From positions 29,595,345 through 29,659,344 of the forward strand of contig CM019823.1 of assembly GCA_009763385.1 (NCBI GenBank): a DNA stretch of 64,000 nucleotides, given 5' to 3'. Of the stretch, positions 1 to 12,809 are shown one piece after another. Position 1 is the stretch's first letter. Every line of letters begins with the position of its first letter. The notes beneath the pieces were generated by a model, which was not told the origin of the DNA, searched no databases, and worked only from the letters and a program-made list of their open reading frames with translations. A program made the translations under genes and the position numbers. The stretch comes from Coix lacryma-jobi var. lacryma-jobi (taxonomy: Eukaryota > Streptophyta > Magnoliopsida > Poales > Poaceae).

Positions 1-1885
1 CTACTTGAGAGCCGATCATCGACCCAAAGCTTGCAAGTGGTACCAATCAGAGACCATGGAAGGCTCAATCATGTGACAACAGAGAAAGCAATGGAATCAC
101 CGGAAGTTCTGCTTGGAAAGCTAGATGTAGAAGGAGCCCCAGCTATAGTCCTTTTTGACTCGGACCTACTCATACATCTCTTCGAAGTTCGTGCTGCAAC
201 AACGTCTCCCTGCCGAAGGACGAAGTAGATCGTTGATCACTAGCTCTCCCATTGGAGATGTCAGCTGCACCCTAGAGTGTAAGAATATCAGGATCTTGAT
301 AGCAGGAGAAGAATTTCTTGCAGACCTGATAGTGCTGAAGTCAGATGGTGACATTGATGTGATATTGGGAATGGATTGGCTGACCAAACACAAGGGTTTG
401 ATATCTTGCTTCCCTAGATCAGTCAATCTAGAGCACCCAAGTGGCATGCGAGTGCAAGTTGATATTGAGCTCAGATCGGAGGATGAGAAGAAAGCTGAAC
501 TTCATGCTCTGACAGAGAAGACACTAGAGAGTATGCCAGTAGTCTGTGAGTATCCAGATGTCTTTCCAGATGAGTTGCCAGGAATGCCACCTGATCGGGA
601 CATTGAGTTTGTGATTGACTTAGTTCCCGGAACTGGACCCATAGCCAAGCGTCCGTATAGAATGGCAGCCGATGAACTAGTAGAGCTCAAGAAGCAGTTG
701 CAAGAGCTAACGGATAAGGGTTTTCTCAGGCTAGTGCATCACCTTGGGGATCACCCGTTCTCTTTGTAAAGAAGAAAGATGGATCAATGCGCATGTGTGT
801 TGATTACCGTAGTCTGAATGCGGTCACGATCAAGAACAAGTACCCATTGCCTCGCATTGATGACCTACTTGATCAATTGAGAAAGGCCAAGTACTTCTCC
901 AAGATTGACTTGAGATCTGGCTACCATCAGATGAAGATCAAACCTGAAGATGTTGCAAAGACTGCTTTTGTCACCAGATATGGGCAATATGAGTTCATGG
1001 TAGTTTCTTTCGGGTTGACTAATGCACCCGCCTACTTCATGAACATGATGAACAAGGTCTTCATGGAAGAATTAGACAAGTTTTGCGTAGTTTTCATTGA
1101 CCACATCTTGATCTATTCAGAAACAGCTGAGGAACATGAGCCTCAGAGTTGTACTTGAGAAGCTAAGGCAGAATCAGTTGTATGCCAAGTTCGAGAAATG
1201 CGAGTTCTGGCTTGAGAGAGTTGCTTTCCTTGGGCATGTGTTGACAGCAGATGGTGTTGCAGTAGACCCCGCCAAGATTGAGGCAGTCTCAGAATGGAAG
1301 CAACCTCAGAGTGCCACCGACATCAGGAGTTTCCTAGGATTGGCTGGATATTATCGCCGATTCATTGAGAACTTTTCCAAGATCGCGAAGCCAATGACAG
1401 AGCTACTACAGAAGAATGCTCCATTTGTTTGGAATGAGGCACGTGAGAAGAGCTTCCAAGAGCTTAAGAGAAGACTCACGACCACTCCAATCCTTGCCTT
1501 ACCCGATATTCATCAGAATTTCGTGGTATATTGTGATGCTTCCAAGCAAGGGTTAGGATGTGTTCTCATGCAGAATGACAGAGTGATCGCGTATGCTTCA
1601 CGACAGCTAAGGGATCACGAGAAGAACTACCCCACACATGATCTTGAGTTAGCTGCAGTTGTTCATGCTCTCAAGATTTGGAGTTGATCAGCAACAAGTG
1701 TGACATCTACACCGATCACAAGAGTCTCAAGTATTTCTTCACGCAGAATGAGTTGAATATGAGACAGCGAAGATGGTTAGAATTGATCAAAGATTATGAT
1801 CTAGAGATTCATTACCATCCTATCCTGGTAAAGCAAATGTTGTGGCAGATGCCTTGAGCAGAAAGGGTTACCATACTTAGTGCAC
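1..1885 (+). pseudogene. Ty3/gypsy retrotransposon pol remnant (protease, reverse transcriptase, RNase H)
   Basis: Translation in shifting plus frames follows a plant Ty3/gypsy polyprotein. It starts at the gag end and protease (RLNHVTTEKAMESPEVLLG, near 60-150), where the Asp-Ser-Gly active site is disrupted after FDS. Next come the protease C-terminal part with ILGMDWL (about 365), then RT with VDYRSLNAVTIKNKYPLPRIDDL (787 on), FSKIDLRSGYHQ, FGLTNAPA and FIDHILIYS near 1095, then GHVLTADGVAVDP, FLGLAGYYRRFI and RNase H with VYCDASKQGLGCVL. The second Asp of the RT FIDD motif is His. Frame breaks lie near 170, 740, 1136, 1685 and 1825, so it cannot encode a working element. The 5' part runs off the window; no LTR or integrase was seen. 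Such nuclear retroelement fragments are common in plant mitochondrial DNA. Confidence 0.93.
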
Positions 1886-3270
1886 TGAGGGACTTGGGCA
1901 TTATCCATTTCTTTAGGTCTACCAAGACCTTTCGGTAAAGCCTTTGATGAGAAGTTGCAAAATTTATTTATTTCCCCCTTCTTCTTAGTCTTCAGATGTG
2001 GAAGGCCCAAGCAAGCTTCCATCTTCATACGTGGATCCTTGTTGGGAAAAGATTGCCGCCTATAAAGCACTATTCTGATTTCAGAGTTGGAGCCCATATT
2101 CCTTCGAGAAAAGGAAGAAATAAAGAAATCAAACAATCTATGAGTTTATTTCAAAACGGGCGCCACTCAACAATGCCAATGAGGAAGCACTCTACTATTT
2201 AAATTAAATGAAATTCAAAAGAAGAAGTTTCGAAGCAATCGAAGGAGCAGAACAACATGGATATGAAATATACTCAACTATTCGGGGAAGTGCCGTATAA
2301 GTGTAAAGCAATAACCACAAAAGGAAGGAATTATTCTAAAAGAGTAAATCTCTAAATAAATCTATTCCTATGTCCAAATCAACTTATTCAAGTGAACCAC
2401 CAAATGAGTGAGGTCCTTATATATGATACGCAGTTCGAGAAAATAAGACAGGGTTTTTTTAAGGCTTCCAGAGAAAAGGCAGGCTATCTACACCTCGCTC
2501 AGTGGAAGAAAAAATGCAAGCTCTGACAATTCTAATGAAGTCTAACCAGGCGAGCTCGAATGAATTCATAGCCAGAACCAATGCACAATTCGACACTCAG
2601 TCAGGACTGAAGAGGTAAACAAATTGATTCAATCGATACCAGAACTAAAAAACGTGATGAAAGATTAGCGTTGTTAGAGAAAATGACTGAAACACTGTGC
2701 AACTCCTTGAAAGTGAATCCGGATACTGTGAGACCTGTAGAGGGGTTAACTGAGAGAAGAATTCGGAAAAATCCGGGAAATGAATTGCGACCAGTGGCTA
2801 ATCATGGGCCGAGACCTAACTATAGGTCTGAATTACCAGTGTTTCCTGGTCCAGGAATTGGGAACGAAAATGTGAGACCTACTTCACAATGAATCTGGTA
2901 CCTGACAATCTGAGAACTGAGCTGGCCTCAATGAATCTGGTAGGTGAAGCATATAATATAATTGGTATTATGGGTTCCAGTTAGAGCATGGTACAAGACC
3001 TTGGCTTAACTTTGTGGGAGCACTGTACCAAAGGTTTGAGGACAGATCTGTATCTGGTTTCTGTGGCCAGTTTAAGAACATGTACCAGACTGGTACACTT
3101 AAAAGAGTACCCTTCTTGTTTCTCAAACCCAGCGAGCTCCAGCCACGATGGAGCAAGCCTATAGCGAGTGATTGAACGAGCCAGTTCCAAACACTTCTCT
3201 TTATCTATTCCCGCGCCTGATAGGGTTTACCTTTTCTGAAATCTTAGCAAAGGGCTTCCATACTCATGTA
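1886..3270. other. Non-coding stretch without recognised gene
   Basis: No family-level similarity was recognised. A 73-codon plus ORF (2671-2892, rich in Pro, Asn and Arg) and the text before it from about 2500 vaguely resemble a retroelement gag linker, but I cannot support that. Confidence 0.5.
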
Positions 3271-3274
3271 AGAA

Positions 3275-4030
3275 TCTTTCTTGTATTTCTTGCAGGGGTG
3301 GCTTGTTTTGGCTTTGGTGCATTTCATGTAACGGGTTTATATGGCCCTGGGATATGGGTGTCCGATCCTTACGGACTAACTGGAAAAGTACAAGCTGTAA
3401 ATCCTGCATGGAGTGCAGAAGGATCCTTTCGTTCCGGGAGGAATAGCTTCGCATCATATTGCTGCGGGCATATTAGCGGGCCTATTCCATCTAAGTGTCC
3501 GTCCGCCTCAACGTCTATACAAAGGGTTACGTATGGGCAATATTTAAACTGTACTTTCCAGTAGTATCGCTGCTGTTTTTTTTTGCTGCTTTCGTAGTTG
3601 CCGGAACTATGTGGTATGGATCAGCAACTACCCCAATCGAATTATTTTGGCCTACTCGTTATCAGTGGGATCAGGGATACTTTCAGCAAGAAATATATCG
3701 AAGAGTTAGCGATGGGTTAGCCGAAAATCTTAGTTAGTTTATCGGAAGCTTGGTCTAAACCGAGAAACAAGTTTTTTCGCATCGCTAATAATCCGGCGAA
3801 GGGAGGATTCTTCAGAGCGGGATCAATGGACAACGGAGATTTCATAGCTGTCCGGGTGGTTAGGACATCCTATTGAGAGATTTAGAAGGGAATGCATGTG
3901 CCTCAAACTTTTTGTTTTGTTTGTTAGACGGATACGGGATTGTGAGAGCTGATGTTCCCTTTATAAGGGATAGAAATCCAGTGTCGAACAAGTAAGTGTA
4001 ACTTTTAAGTTATCAGGTGGTGAACTCGAT
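3275..4030 (+). pseudogene. psbB: Plastid psbB (CP47) fragment inserted in the mitochondrial genome
   Basis: The translation matches an internal part of CP47, the photosystem II core antenna protein. It begins with GVACFGFGAFHVTGLYGPG (about 3295 on) and continues through VSDPYGLTGKVQ, a frameshifted segment of the SVRPPQRLYKG region, then FAAFVVAGTMWYGSATTPIE (about 3585), PTRYQWDQGYFQQEIYRRVS and a degraded tail to the VRADVPF-like region (about 3930-4020). Frame changes near 3430, 3500 and 3740 and later indels break it. The N-terminal and C-terminal thirds are missing. It is an old plastid-to-mitochondrion transfer with no expected function here. Confidence 0.95.
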
Positions 4031-6890
4031 AGAAAAGGGTTCTTTCTTATTCGTTAGAGGAGGGTTGTTCTTATGAACGAACAATTTCCAATGCTGCCAA
4101 GACAAGATGGTTGTGCAATCTTGTTATTTTTTGACTATAACTGCTACAACTACAAGACGAGAAAAAGATGCCAAAATCGAATCACAAAGGTAGTTACTTC
4201 CTGGATAGATGGAAGAAGATTGGAATGCGCCCCAAGAGGTGATCGAAATAAAGAGGATAAGAAGTCTTTCAAAATCACCCCCGCGTAAAGGAAAAAGCCC
4301 TCTTATTCTTGGTCGTCTTGCCGAACTCCTTCCCCTGCTAAAAGATTTCCGTTTCAAACCAGGTTGTTCTTTCGCTTCTACGCTCGTCATTACCTTTTCG
4401 TGCTTTCTCGTACCAGTGCGTATATCAATGAAATGGGGTTTCCTTTTAGAATAGAACCGCCCACTATGTCTGTGATCCAATCTCAGAACTCTTCTTTCTT
4501 TCCTATAGAATTCGTTCATCCAATAGCTCTCCAAACTCAGCTTTCATAAACAGGAGCCGAAAGAAGGCGGATTGATGCTTGTGTAATCATTCCACGGATA
4601 AAGAAAAGAGTGCATGCATCAAGTCTCAGTCTCAAAGCCTTTGAGGCAGTCGGAATTCTCGTATCAATAAGATCATATCGGTATCCATCTATGAAAGATC
4701 TCTATTGCATCAAACCTCCCCCTAGCCCGTCCCTTTTTGGTATAGAAAGTTCCAGCCAATTCCAATAGCTTGATAGAGTAAATGGCGCTATTACCCTTCA
4801 GCTCAAACTTTCGGAAAGCTCTATAGTATCGTATTCCTCCGCCGTATGCTCTCGTTATGTAATAGAATACCTTTTACCGTTCATCAAGTGAACGTAGCCC
4901 TTTCGTAGTCTATGCCCCTTTATTCTTAAGTGGGGGAATCCTCTGAAAGCCGGTGATCGAGTGAGTAGAAGTCCGCCAGGAAGCTAGTTCTTTAGGGCTT
5001 AAATGAAAGCTTGCCGGCTGTGAAAAGTATACCTTTCCTTTCCCACCAGTTTTCGGTGCCTTCTTATGCTCGAGACTAAGAAGCAAGAGGAAGAGTGAGG
5101 GTCGACAGGCAAAGAATGGCTTGAGTGAAAGCTGGAGTGGCACAAGACAGATTGAAAGCAAAGGGAATAGCTCATATGGAAAGATACATATATAGTAAAT
5201 GGAAACCAATTTTAAAGTAATAAGCGATATTCTAAAAGATTAAGAATGAATGAAGACTTTCTAATAACATAGGGTTCCCGTGCAGCCAATGGGATTGGGG
5301 GAGTAGTTCATAGTTCCCCTCTAGCCAATCCTAAAAGTTTTCTGCCTTCGATCCAGTGGTAAGCCTTTCAAGTTTCCAGCCAGTAGACAAGAAATTCTGT
5401 ACTGTAAGTAAGAGACTAGGGATAGCCATCAGAAAAGGGGAAGCCTGTCTCAATCAGTACTTCTTTTTTTGGAAAGCCAGGTTTTTTATATGAAACTCAG
5501 GCAAGAGAGACGAAAAGACGTTCACGTTACCAATTCCGTCTCGTCTGATCTTTTTTATTGTTTTGTTTTTCTCTCGTGCCCTGGTACAAAGAACTGATGT
5601 AGGGTTGCCGCTCCTTAGTTCATCTCTCGTAGAAAAGGCACCTATGCGGTAGGGTTCGACTCCCACGAGCGTACATTTCCATCGATTGGGAACTTTTTCT
5701 TGATTCAGAGTTCTTGCTGTCCATTACATTCTTTAGCGATGTAAAGCCATCAGGCAGTAGACCGGCAAGGGAACGGCTGTCTCGGTATTCGTTCTTGAAC
5801 TATGCTCCCCACCCCAAGGGTTAAAGCAACTCGAATCTCTCTCCTTTCCTCAAAGGAATCGTTACGAGCAGAAAACTTGGATTGGAAAAAAGTACTGTAC
5901 CAAACACAGTAGCGGCGTATTAGCTACCTTAGAACCGTTACTCCACCGAGGAGCCGTTATCCGACGCAAGACTAGCGCAATCCTTTTTTTCCAATGGCAA
6001 CTATAAAATCCGAAACAATAGGTGTCTTCGGCCCGATCAATTGGAGCCGAATCCCGTAGAGTAATCCGTTTTCGTAGCAAGGAAGGAGCCCTAAGCTAGG
6101 TAGCTGTTCTTGGGATTTCCGTTCTTGGGATTACCGGTGCCCAGGAAAGAATGGATAAAGCAATGCCGGTACTAAATTGATCAAACATGATGGTGATCTG
6201 CTACCCACCTACTCTAATAGAAGCACTACAGGGGTATCAACTATTGAAAAAATACTCAAACCAACTATTCAAATAGCAGGCTTTATCTTTTAAAACAAGC
6301 AGGATTCCAGGAATTGGGAAGAAAAGAAAGAATCAAGGAAAGATCTTTCTCTTGAACTATAAACTAGAGGCAGACTTCTCTCCTTCAATAGGAGAAGATG
6401 CTGGTCTAGCTTTTACTTCGGCGCCTACTTCCTTGTGAGCAGCCGCTTTTTCTTCTTTCCGTGGAAAACCTAGTAACTTGGTTTTATTTTCCAACTCCTA
6501 CTTTATTTGCCGCCTATTCGCTGGCACCAGTGACTTAACCAGTTAAAGCTTCTTTTTTTCATTTCCAGGATCGGCCTACTGAGGACGTAGCGAGATTAGG
6601 ACTTTTGCCGGATCCTACTTTTTTTCTTAGAAAGCTAGGACCTTTTTAACAAAAAAAGTAAAGGTTAGAGGATAGCCTACCTACATGGAATTGGAAGAGA
6701 AAATAGGTTTGAACCCCACTTCAAAAAGGCCGTCTACACCCCCACCTCCTTTGCCCTACTTACCCGAGCTTCCGGCTTTGGCGAATCGTGAATACATGTT
6801 AACCAGAAGAGTCCGACTTGCTAAAGACCTCCTAAGGCAGCTGCAAGAACAGAGGGAGGCTCATCTGCCCCCACAACAGGGATGGAAAGG
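4031..6890. other. Non-coding stretch without recognised gene
   Basis: Contains overlapping medium ORFs (minus 4124-4534, 136 codons; minus 4910-5209; plus 6685-6906, proline-rich N-terminus), none resembling a known plant mitochondrial, plastid or transposon protein. Codon patterns give no support that any is expressed. A T-loop-like string near 5660 has no tRNA around it. Confidence 0.5.
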
Positions 6891-6894
6891 TATC

Positions 6895-7165
6895 GATCGA
6901 CCATGAACTTGCCGAATTTCTTTGACCACTGCCTCGGAGCCCATACAAGCTCTTCTTCAACAACCATATGTGACCTTCTTTTCCCCGAGTTTCGAACCCC
7001 TCCCCTCGGGTTGCACCATGTAGATCTCCTCCTCCTCGTTGTTGCCGTGGAGAAAGACCGTATTCACGTCTAGTTGAAATAGATGCAAGTCCTCGGCCGC
7101 TACTATACCGAGAATCGTCCGGATGGTTTTGAGCTTGACTGCTTACCTGAAAGCATGCGGCACTC
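6895..7165 (-). pseudogene. Ty1/copia retrotransposon RT remnant
   Basis: On the minus strand the translation gives, in order, a TIRTILGIVAAEDLHLFQLDV-like segment, VFLHGN followed by EEEIYMVQPEG, then LLKKSLYGLRGSGQ. These correspond to the copia RT block D-V-x-T-A-F-L-H-G / E-E-I-Y-M-x-Q-P-E-G / L-K-K-S-L-Y-G-L-K-Q. The frame runs into unrelated sequence after the SLYGL motif, and the YxDD catalytic block is absent. About 90 codons of RT fingers/palm survive. Confidence 0.88.
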
Positions 7166-7169
7166 AACT

Positions 7170-10100
7170 CAGCTGAAGAATTCACTTCCACCCTCTATAG
7201 CTCATAGTCACGGTATCCTCCTATATTCATAAAAAAGCGTCCTCCTACATTCCGAAAGCGACCCTAGCACCAGTTTATCTTTCAACTCTCATATAGACCA
7301 TTATCAAACCATCCTTCGACTACCCTATGGCCTATCTATAAAAGAACAATTATTTATAAATATCAATCAATAAGCAATTGCTTAACCCAATGTTTAGTCC
7401 GAATGATCGATATATCATCAATGGATGACGGAAACCGTTTTTTATACTAGTGAGTAACAAGCACTATATCGACCATACTCTCTTGTCCTTACATCCCAGC
7501 CATTAAGCACTACATACTATAGCAGTCAACTCACTATTTGCACTCCTTGCATTCCATGAGCTTTTCTTTCAATAGTAAGCAGGAAATGCGAATAAGAGAA
7601 GGGTAGAAGAAGCGATCTGCGAATTTCTTTATTTCACAACGGACGTTAGATAAATCATTTCTTAGGTATGCTACATTCTTTGAAGAAAGAGTAGGTTATT
7701 ACATTATGTCTAGTTGTTGAACAGGGCCCCACCTTGACTTGCCATCATGGCTACACTCTTTTCATCAAAGCAACTCTTCTTATCTTAAGAAGACCCCTAT
7801 CGCTTCTTCTTTGATCAATAAGCACTGGACTTTCCGCCTTGATCGTAGTAGTATGCTGAAGCAGCTCAAGATAAAAGCCCTGTTTAGCCATGGTCAGATT
7901 TCGGTAGTTGGACACGGGATTAGGAAATTCCACCCTTTTCCACCGGCTCCAGGACAAGAGGGTACCGACGAGTATCGGCGACCCTGCACGAGAATAGAAC
8001 CAATAGTTTTGCTTATTTGAATTCTTCCATTATCTATCAAAATAGGAAATCGAAATAGATACGCGAAGTGGTGCCCTTGCTTCTGGATTCAAATCCATAG
8101 GGATAGGCAGGAGGGGAGCGAAAGATAGATACGTTAATGTTTCCACCTACTCTCGAGTATAGCACAGGGCTGAGTTAAGTATAGGGATGATCCACTCGTC
8201 GTAAGATCCTGATGGGCCATCACATCCCTTGATGAGTAGATCATTCGTGTCTTACTGGTCAAAGGTAAGTAAGAACCTCTTGATATCGGGAAGTGCAAAT
8301 AAATAATAGGTCAGTCTTGCTGTCTCAAATAGGGATTGAGTGCCTGTGGAGAAGAGATGGGGTGGTTGATTGAGGAAAGAATAGGAAAAGAAGGAAGAAG
8401 GATAGCATATTGACCGTGCTCTGCGAAGTTCGGTGGAAGTCAGCTGGAATCGTACCCAGCAAGGTTCTATTAATTGGTAAACTACTTAGTAGTCAACCCC
8501 TGATTATAGGCAAGCCCTGCTCTTGTATATCGATAAAGAAAGGGAGAGGACGGCACATTTGCGTCCAGCGGAATCGATCATCGTTCCCCCACGACCAAGA
8601 CCCAATTCAATATCTTAATAGGAAGAATGTCTTGATCCGCCTCGTATATCTATCATTTGTGTTGATCTGGAATCGAGATTGGAATGCCTTGCTCTGCCTA
8701 ATCGTGAATAGTATATGCCTCATCCCGCTAGCCAGATCTCTACCGTCTTATTGATCGAAAGCTAGGGATACTTATTTCTTTTCTTGATGATTGAAAAGCT
8801 AGTTTGAATTCGTTGATCTGCCGATACCGGTGTATGCCCCATTTCACTGGCCAGCGAGCTTGTGTATTACTTTGCAAATGTAGGGCCGCGTATCTCTTTT
8901 ATTTACATTCTGTTGATGTCCTCGTTAGCGTTTTAAGGATAGCAATGCTATTGTCCTTCCGTCTAGCCGCCTATTGTCCAATTATAGTATAGTACAGTGT
9001 CAGTTAGGACGGCCCCCTGTTTGCTCCTCGAGAGTGAGAGAAGGAAGTCCTAGAGAGGGGCACTATTTCTTCCGAGAAGTGCAAGATGGGAATAACCTAT
9101 TGATATCGCTGAGTCAAGATAGAAAGGAGCCTTATTTCTATCAGCTAGTGCAAGCTAGGTTGTTGTTTTGGGCACAAAGCCTTGCTCTCCCCAATCAAGG
9201 TATAATTGTTGGGCGGCTAGTGCTGCAAGCAAGCAATCAGCATTCGTTCACTTAGTGAATATAGAACTGTGATCGGTGACGCTAAGTCAGCTAGTTATGT
9301 CTCTTCTCCCTATTTATTTTATTAAGAAAGTCTGTTCCCTAAGGAAGTGAAGGATCGCGGAAGTCTTTAGCTTTAGCCACCACCTATTTTTCATCAAAGC
9401 CCCTTACCCTTGCTTCTTTCCCTTAAAACTCTTTGGTACACGCTTTATCGAGACTAGGATTTCTGTCTTTTACGCGGGTGAAACCTATACTCTTTGACCT
9501 ACCCCAACAAGCATTTTTGGCGAATTCTTTTCCTTTCTACTCAAGGAATTGACAGCTAGGATCCTATCCTATTTGATCGATCGCTCAGCCTCTGTAGTCC
9601 ACTCTTTCAATATAGGAAGAGGAAGTAGAGAAAAGGATGCAAGCCCAAAGTCTAGGAACTCATTTCCTGGCAAAAAGCAATCCACTGTGTCGAGGAAGGA
9701 AGAAAGGCTCTGCTTTTGGTATTTATTTATCAAAGAAAGACACATTTAAGCGAGCGTGGCAAGGGACTAAGTTTTTGTTGTCGCGGGATAGTAAAAAGCA
9801 TTGGCGGATGCTAGCTAGGCATATTTATTAGTTTAGTTTGTTTACAAGTAGGAATTCGAAGATAGCTATTTTAGAGAAAGACCGGAATAGGCAGTCACAG
9901 ATGTAAGTAGAAGTTTTAGAAGCAGGTAAGGTTTATGCACGACGAGATATGCTAGCTAGTTGGTAGTAGAAGAGGAATAGCTTGTGCTTTTCGCGGGATA
10001 GCTTCTAAGTATAGACATTCACAGTAGGCACGAATGGGATAGTTTGAGTTGTTTCTCGCCAAATAGATTCAAGGATAACTCGATTTGATACTAAGTACGA

Positions 10101-10280
10101 GAAGGTGCTTAGAACACATACGGGATCAGATAAGGCTAGCAGCTCTAGTATTGGTAATAAATCTTACAAGGGAATACTAGATACACCAGTTGTGGTAAGT
10201 CAATTCATTCAGGATGCTCGTAAGTCTCGTGAATCCAATAATAGGGCTTTAGTAGAGGCGCGAAGCGTGGAGATTGATAA
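7170..10280. other. Non-coding stretch without recognised gene
   Basis: No similarity recognised on either strand. ORFs reach at most 114 codons (plus 8410-8754) and look like chance frames. The sequence has the ordinary texture of plant mitochondrial spacer, with pyrimidine runs and short direct repeats. Confidence 0.5.
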
Positions 10281-10284
10281 ATAA

Positions 10285-11060
10285 AAAGGACACACAGTAC
10301 CAGACCAAGTAACAAGATCAGCCTTACCAAAACTGGATTTTCCAAAGAAAGAGGGGACAGATCCTGATGAGTGGGTGATTCAATGTAACCATTACTTTTC
10401 TCTCTGCCCAGTTCCTGATACAAACAAGACCCATATGGTAGTGTTGCAGTTTAGTGGGAAAGCCAGTTCATGGTATAGAGGCTAGAATCTGACCCATGAT
10501 CACCCCTGATCTAATTGAACTGGTTCAGAGGGTATTCCCAGATGCTAGCGGCCTCACCTCACTGCTGCTGAGGAATGGAAGAGATTGTACCAAGTCCATA
10601 ATGGTCAAGATTCCACACAGAAGGGTCAAATCAAGGGCCTTAGCTTGGAATCTCCTGACTTACCTGAGCACTATTTTATCACTGCCTGCTTGAGTTGAGG
10701 GAAGACATAAAAGACCTTGTCATGGCAATGAAGGCAGTAAGCTTGATGCATTTTATCCAAAGACATGGAGAATTTCTTATCAAAAGAAAAGAAAGAAAGC
10801 AGTTTCAAGCCTAACAACCTTCTGACATACCCTAGCCAGAATAAGGGAATTATGGTCAAGGGAAAAATGAAAGAGCATAAGCCAGAAAATGGAAACTCTC
10901 AGAATAGGAATGAAGTATGGGAAGAAAAAGAGCCTTAGGCCTGTGCTTGACATGTGTTGAGCTACCCTGGTCATCAGTGCAAGGTGAAGATGAACATAGT
11001 AATAGGTGACAGTGAAGAGAAGGAAGATGAGAGATACGTTCCTTAGAAGTCGTCTTCCAC
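10285..11060 (+). pseudogene. Ty3/gypsy gag remnant with CCHC knuckle region
   Basis: The plus translation follows a plant gypsy gag. LPKLDFPKKEGTDPDEWVIQ is followed by CNHYFSLCPVPDTNKTHMVV and LQFSGKASSWYRG (about 10320-10480). In other frames come DASGLTSL, EEWKRLYQ, SPDLPEHYFITA (about 10640-10690) and a lysine-rich linker. A YPGHQCKVKMN stretch near 10960-10990 marks the second half of the zinc knuckle. Stops (for example after SSWYRG) and several frame changes make it non-functional. It is a different part of the element from the pol remnant at the window start, so the two may or may not derive from one insertion. Confidence 0.9.
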
Positions 11061-11069
11061 TTTCTTCCA

Positions 11070-12470
11070 GGAAAGCCTTTCACCGAGCGAGCAGCTAAGC
11101 CTATGCCCTCAGACATTGATTGCTATACAGAATTTAGCATAAAGTACTTTAATATTGATTATTATTCTGAGGCTGAGAGAGCAAGTAACTTAATGAAGCA
11201 AGACTTCGAAGAAAGGGAGAGAATAAGTGAGCGAGGAACTACTAATGTTTCGAGCAAGCAATTTTGAGTAGTTGATAAAGTATCAAGTAGAGAAGTTCTT
11301 CCTAGCTTCTTTTCCAGCAAGAAAACGTATTGTTCATACGAAAAGCAAAGTACTTTCTCCAACAGAAGAGGAATTCAGCAATCAAGTCTACTAATACAAG
11401 TCTGTAGTTTGAGTAGTTGTTTTTTCAGCCGATTCTCCGAAATTTAAGTTCCTCACTTTCAAAAAGTCCTTTTTTCTTTTTCTGATGTAAATTCTGTCTG
11501 TCTCCTTTGTCCTTCCTAACGCTAGTCTAGTCTCCTTCGTTCCACTCGTCTTGCTTTTTTTTTCTTCTTCCTATCGGTACCTAGGTCAATGGGTTCAGTG
11601 GAGAATTGTGTATACAAAGGAGCAAGAAAACGTATGCGCTTTGTTGCTAAAGCGCATACGTTTTCTGGTTGAGTGAACATCGGAATTCCACGGGGAAGAA
11701 TTGGAATAGGAATAGGTCAAAGTGCCCATGTTACAGAGGACGCCGTGCCTATTCTTTTCTCATCGAGTTCTAGAGGAATGCAATAATAAAGAAAGATCTT
11801 TATTTTCTCTTTCCTTCCTGCTTAGGAAAGTTCGAGTTGCCGGGCCTCAGAGCCAATTCCTTAAGGAAAATCTGGTTTCTTACTTTATTTGTGTGGGGAC
11901 CCATATTTAAATATGTTCAATTAACCTCACACCGGACTTTGTCACTTTGAAGCTATAAGGTATCTCGTACAAATACGCAGGAGTCAGGACTCATCTAACT
12001 ACTCTTTCAACTATCCCTACTCTTACTTAAACTGTCCCCCTAAGAAGTCATCAAATGGTAACACGATGCCGGGTGTGGCAGGGATCGAAAAAAAAAGCAT
12101 TAGCTCATTCGCAGAGAGAGAATGAGAGAAGGTGGATAATGGTTAGGGATGTAAGTACTATAGTTTGGTAGGTTTGAATTGTGTGGCCAGGGGTATTGGT
12201 TACGATTCCAGTGGTCTTCAGGCGAGTTGACAAAACTACCCCTATGCGAAAAGAATGAAGCTGATGTTCCAATTTATGAAATTGACTTGCTCTTCTCTCG
12301 TCCATTGGGATTGAAAAAAACTTCTATTTACTCGATGGTTGCTGTTTCCATGTGATATATTTTTCCTACGGAAACGTTTCCTTTTTTGTTAGAAACCCAG
12401 CTCTTTCCTTTCCCTTCCTGACCATGAACAGGCTAGCGCCTTTTATGAACTCTTATCCAAAATCTCTCAT
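11070..12470. other. Non-coding stretch; contains a strong hairpin
   Basis: No gene recognised. The notable content is the perfect 18-bp inverted repeat at 11625-11666 (separate entry) and a partial 15-nt copy of its arm at 11316-11330. Frames of up to about 85 codons, such as minus 10856-11116, are unassigned. Confidence 0.5.
11625..11666. repeat. Perfect 18-bp inverted repeat (hairpin, 6-nt loop)
   Basis: The arm at 11625-11642 is perfectly complementary to 11649-11666, separated by the loop GTTGCT. In RNA either strand would fold into a stable stem. The arm sequence (GCAAGAAAACGTATGCGC core) recurs as a 20-nt inverted copy at 35884-35903 and partly at 11316-11330. It therefore behaves as a small dispersed repeat rather than a gene-specific terminator. 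Neither flank holds a recognised gene. Confidence 0.9.
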
Positions 12471-12479
12471 CAATCAAAG

Positions 12480-12805
12480 TCTGTTCCTTCTACTGCACCT
12501 CAAGCACCTCCGGTTCAGGTCTTTTATGATTGTGACCAATTTCCTGGCCCGTTGGAAGGCCAAAGCAGCCCAAGTGATTGATCTCTCCCAGAAAAGGAAC
12601 AAGTTCGGATAATGATGAATAACATGAGTAGGCAATACCATGACTATTTCGATTTCCAAGCGATGACCACGCTCTTTGATTGAAGCAGCCACTCGTATTG
12701 AAGATGCTATCTACAATGGGACTCATGGATCACAGGTCAAAGAGGCAGATCCAAAAGGAAAGAAGATAGCCCTGGGGGGCAAGAACAGTGAAGTGAATAT
12801 CTTGT
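12480..12805 (+). pseudogene. Possible retrotransposon gag-like remnant
   Basis: Plus frames contain QVRIMMNNMSRQYHDYFDFQ followed by AMTT and, after a frame change, ATRIEDAIYNGTHGSQVKEA. This order (an arginine-rich L/M-x-N-M helix, then a segment of the type I-E-D-A-x-x-N-G) is reminiscent of the end of the gag capsid domain in plant gypsy-type elements. There is no zinc knuckle and the frame is broken. The assignment rests on resemblance only. Confidence 0.4.
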
Positions 12806-12809
12806 CTGA

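Noticed and set aside
5625..5690. Possible tRNA because of GGTTCGACTCC at about 5653
   Set aside because: No pairing acceptor stem, D-arm or anticodon arm could be drawn upstream.
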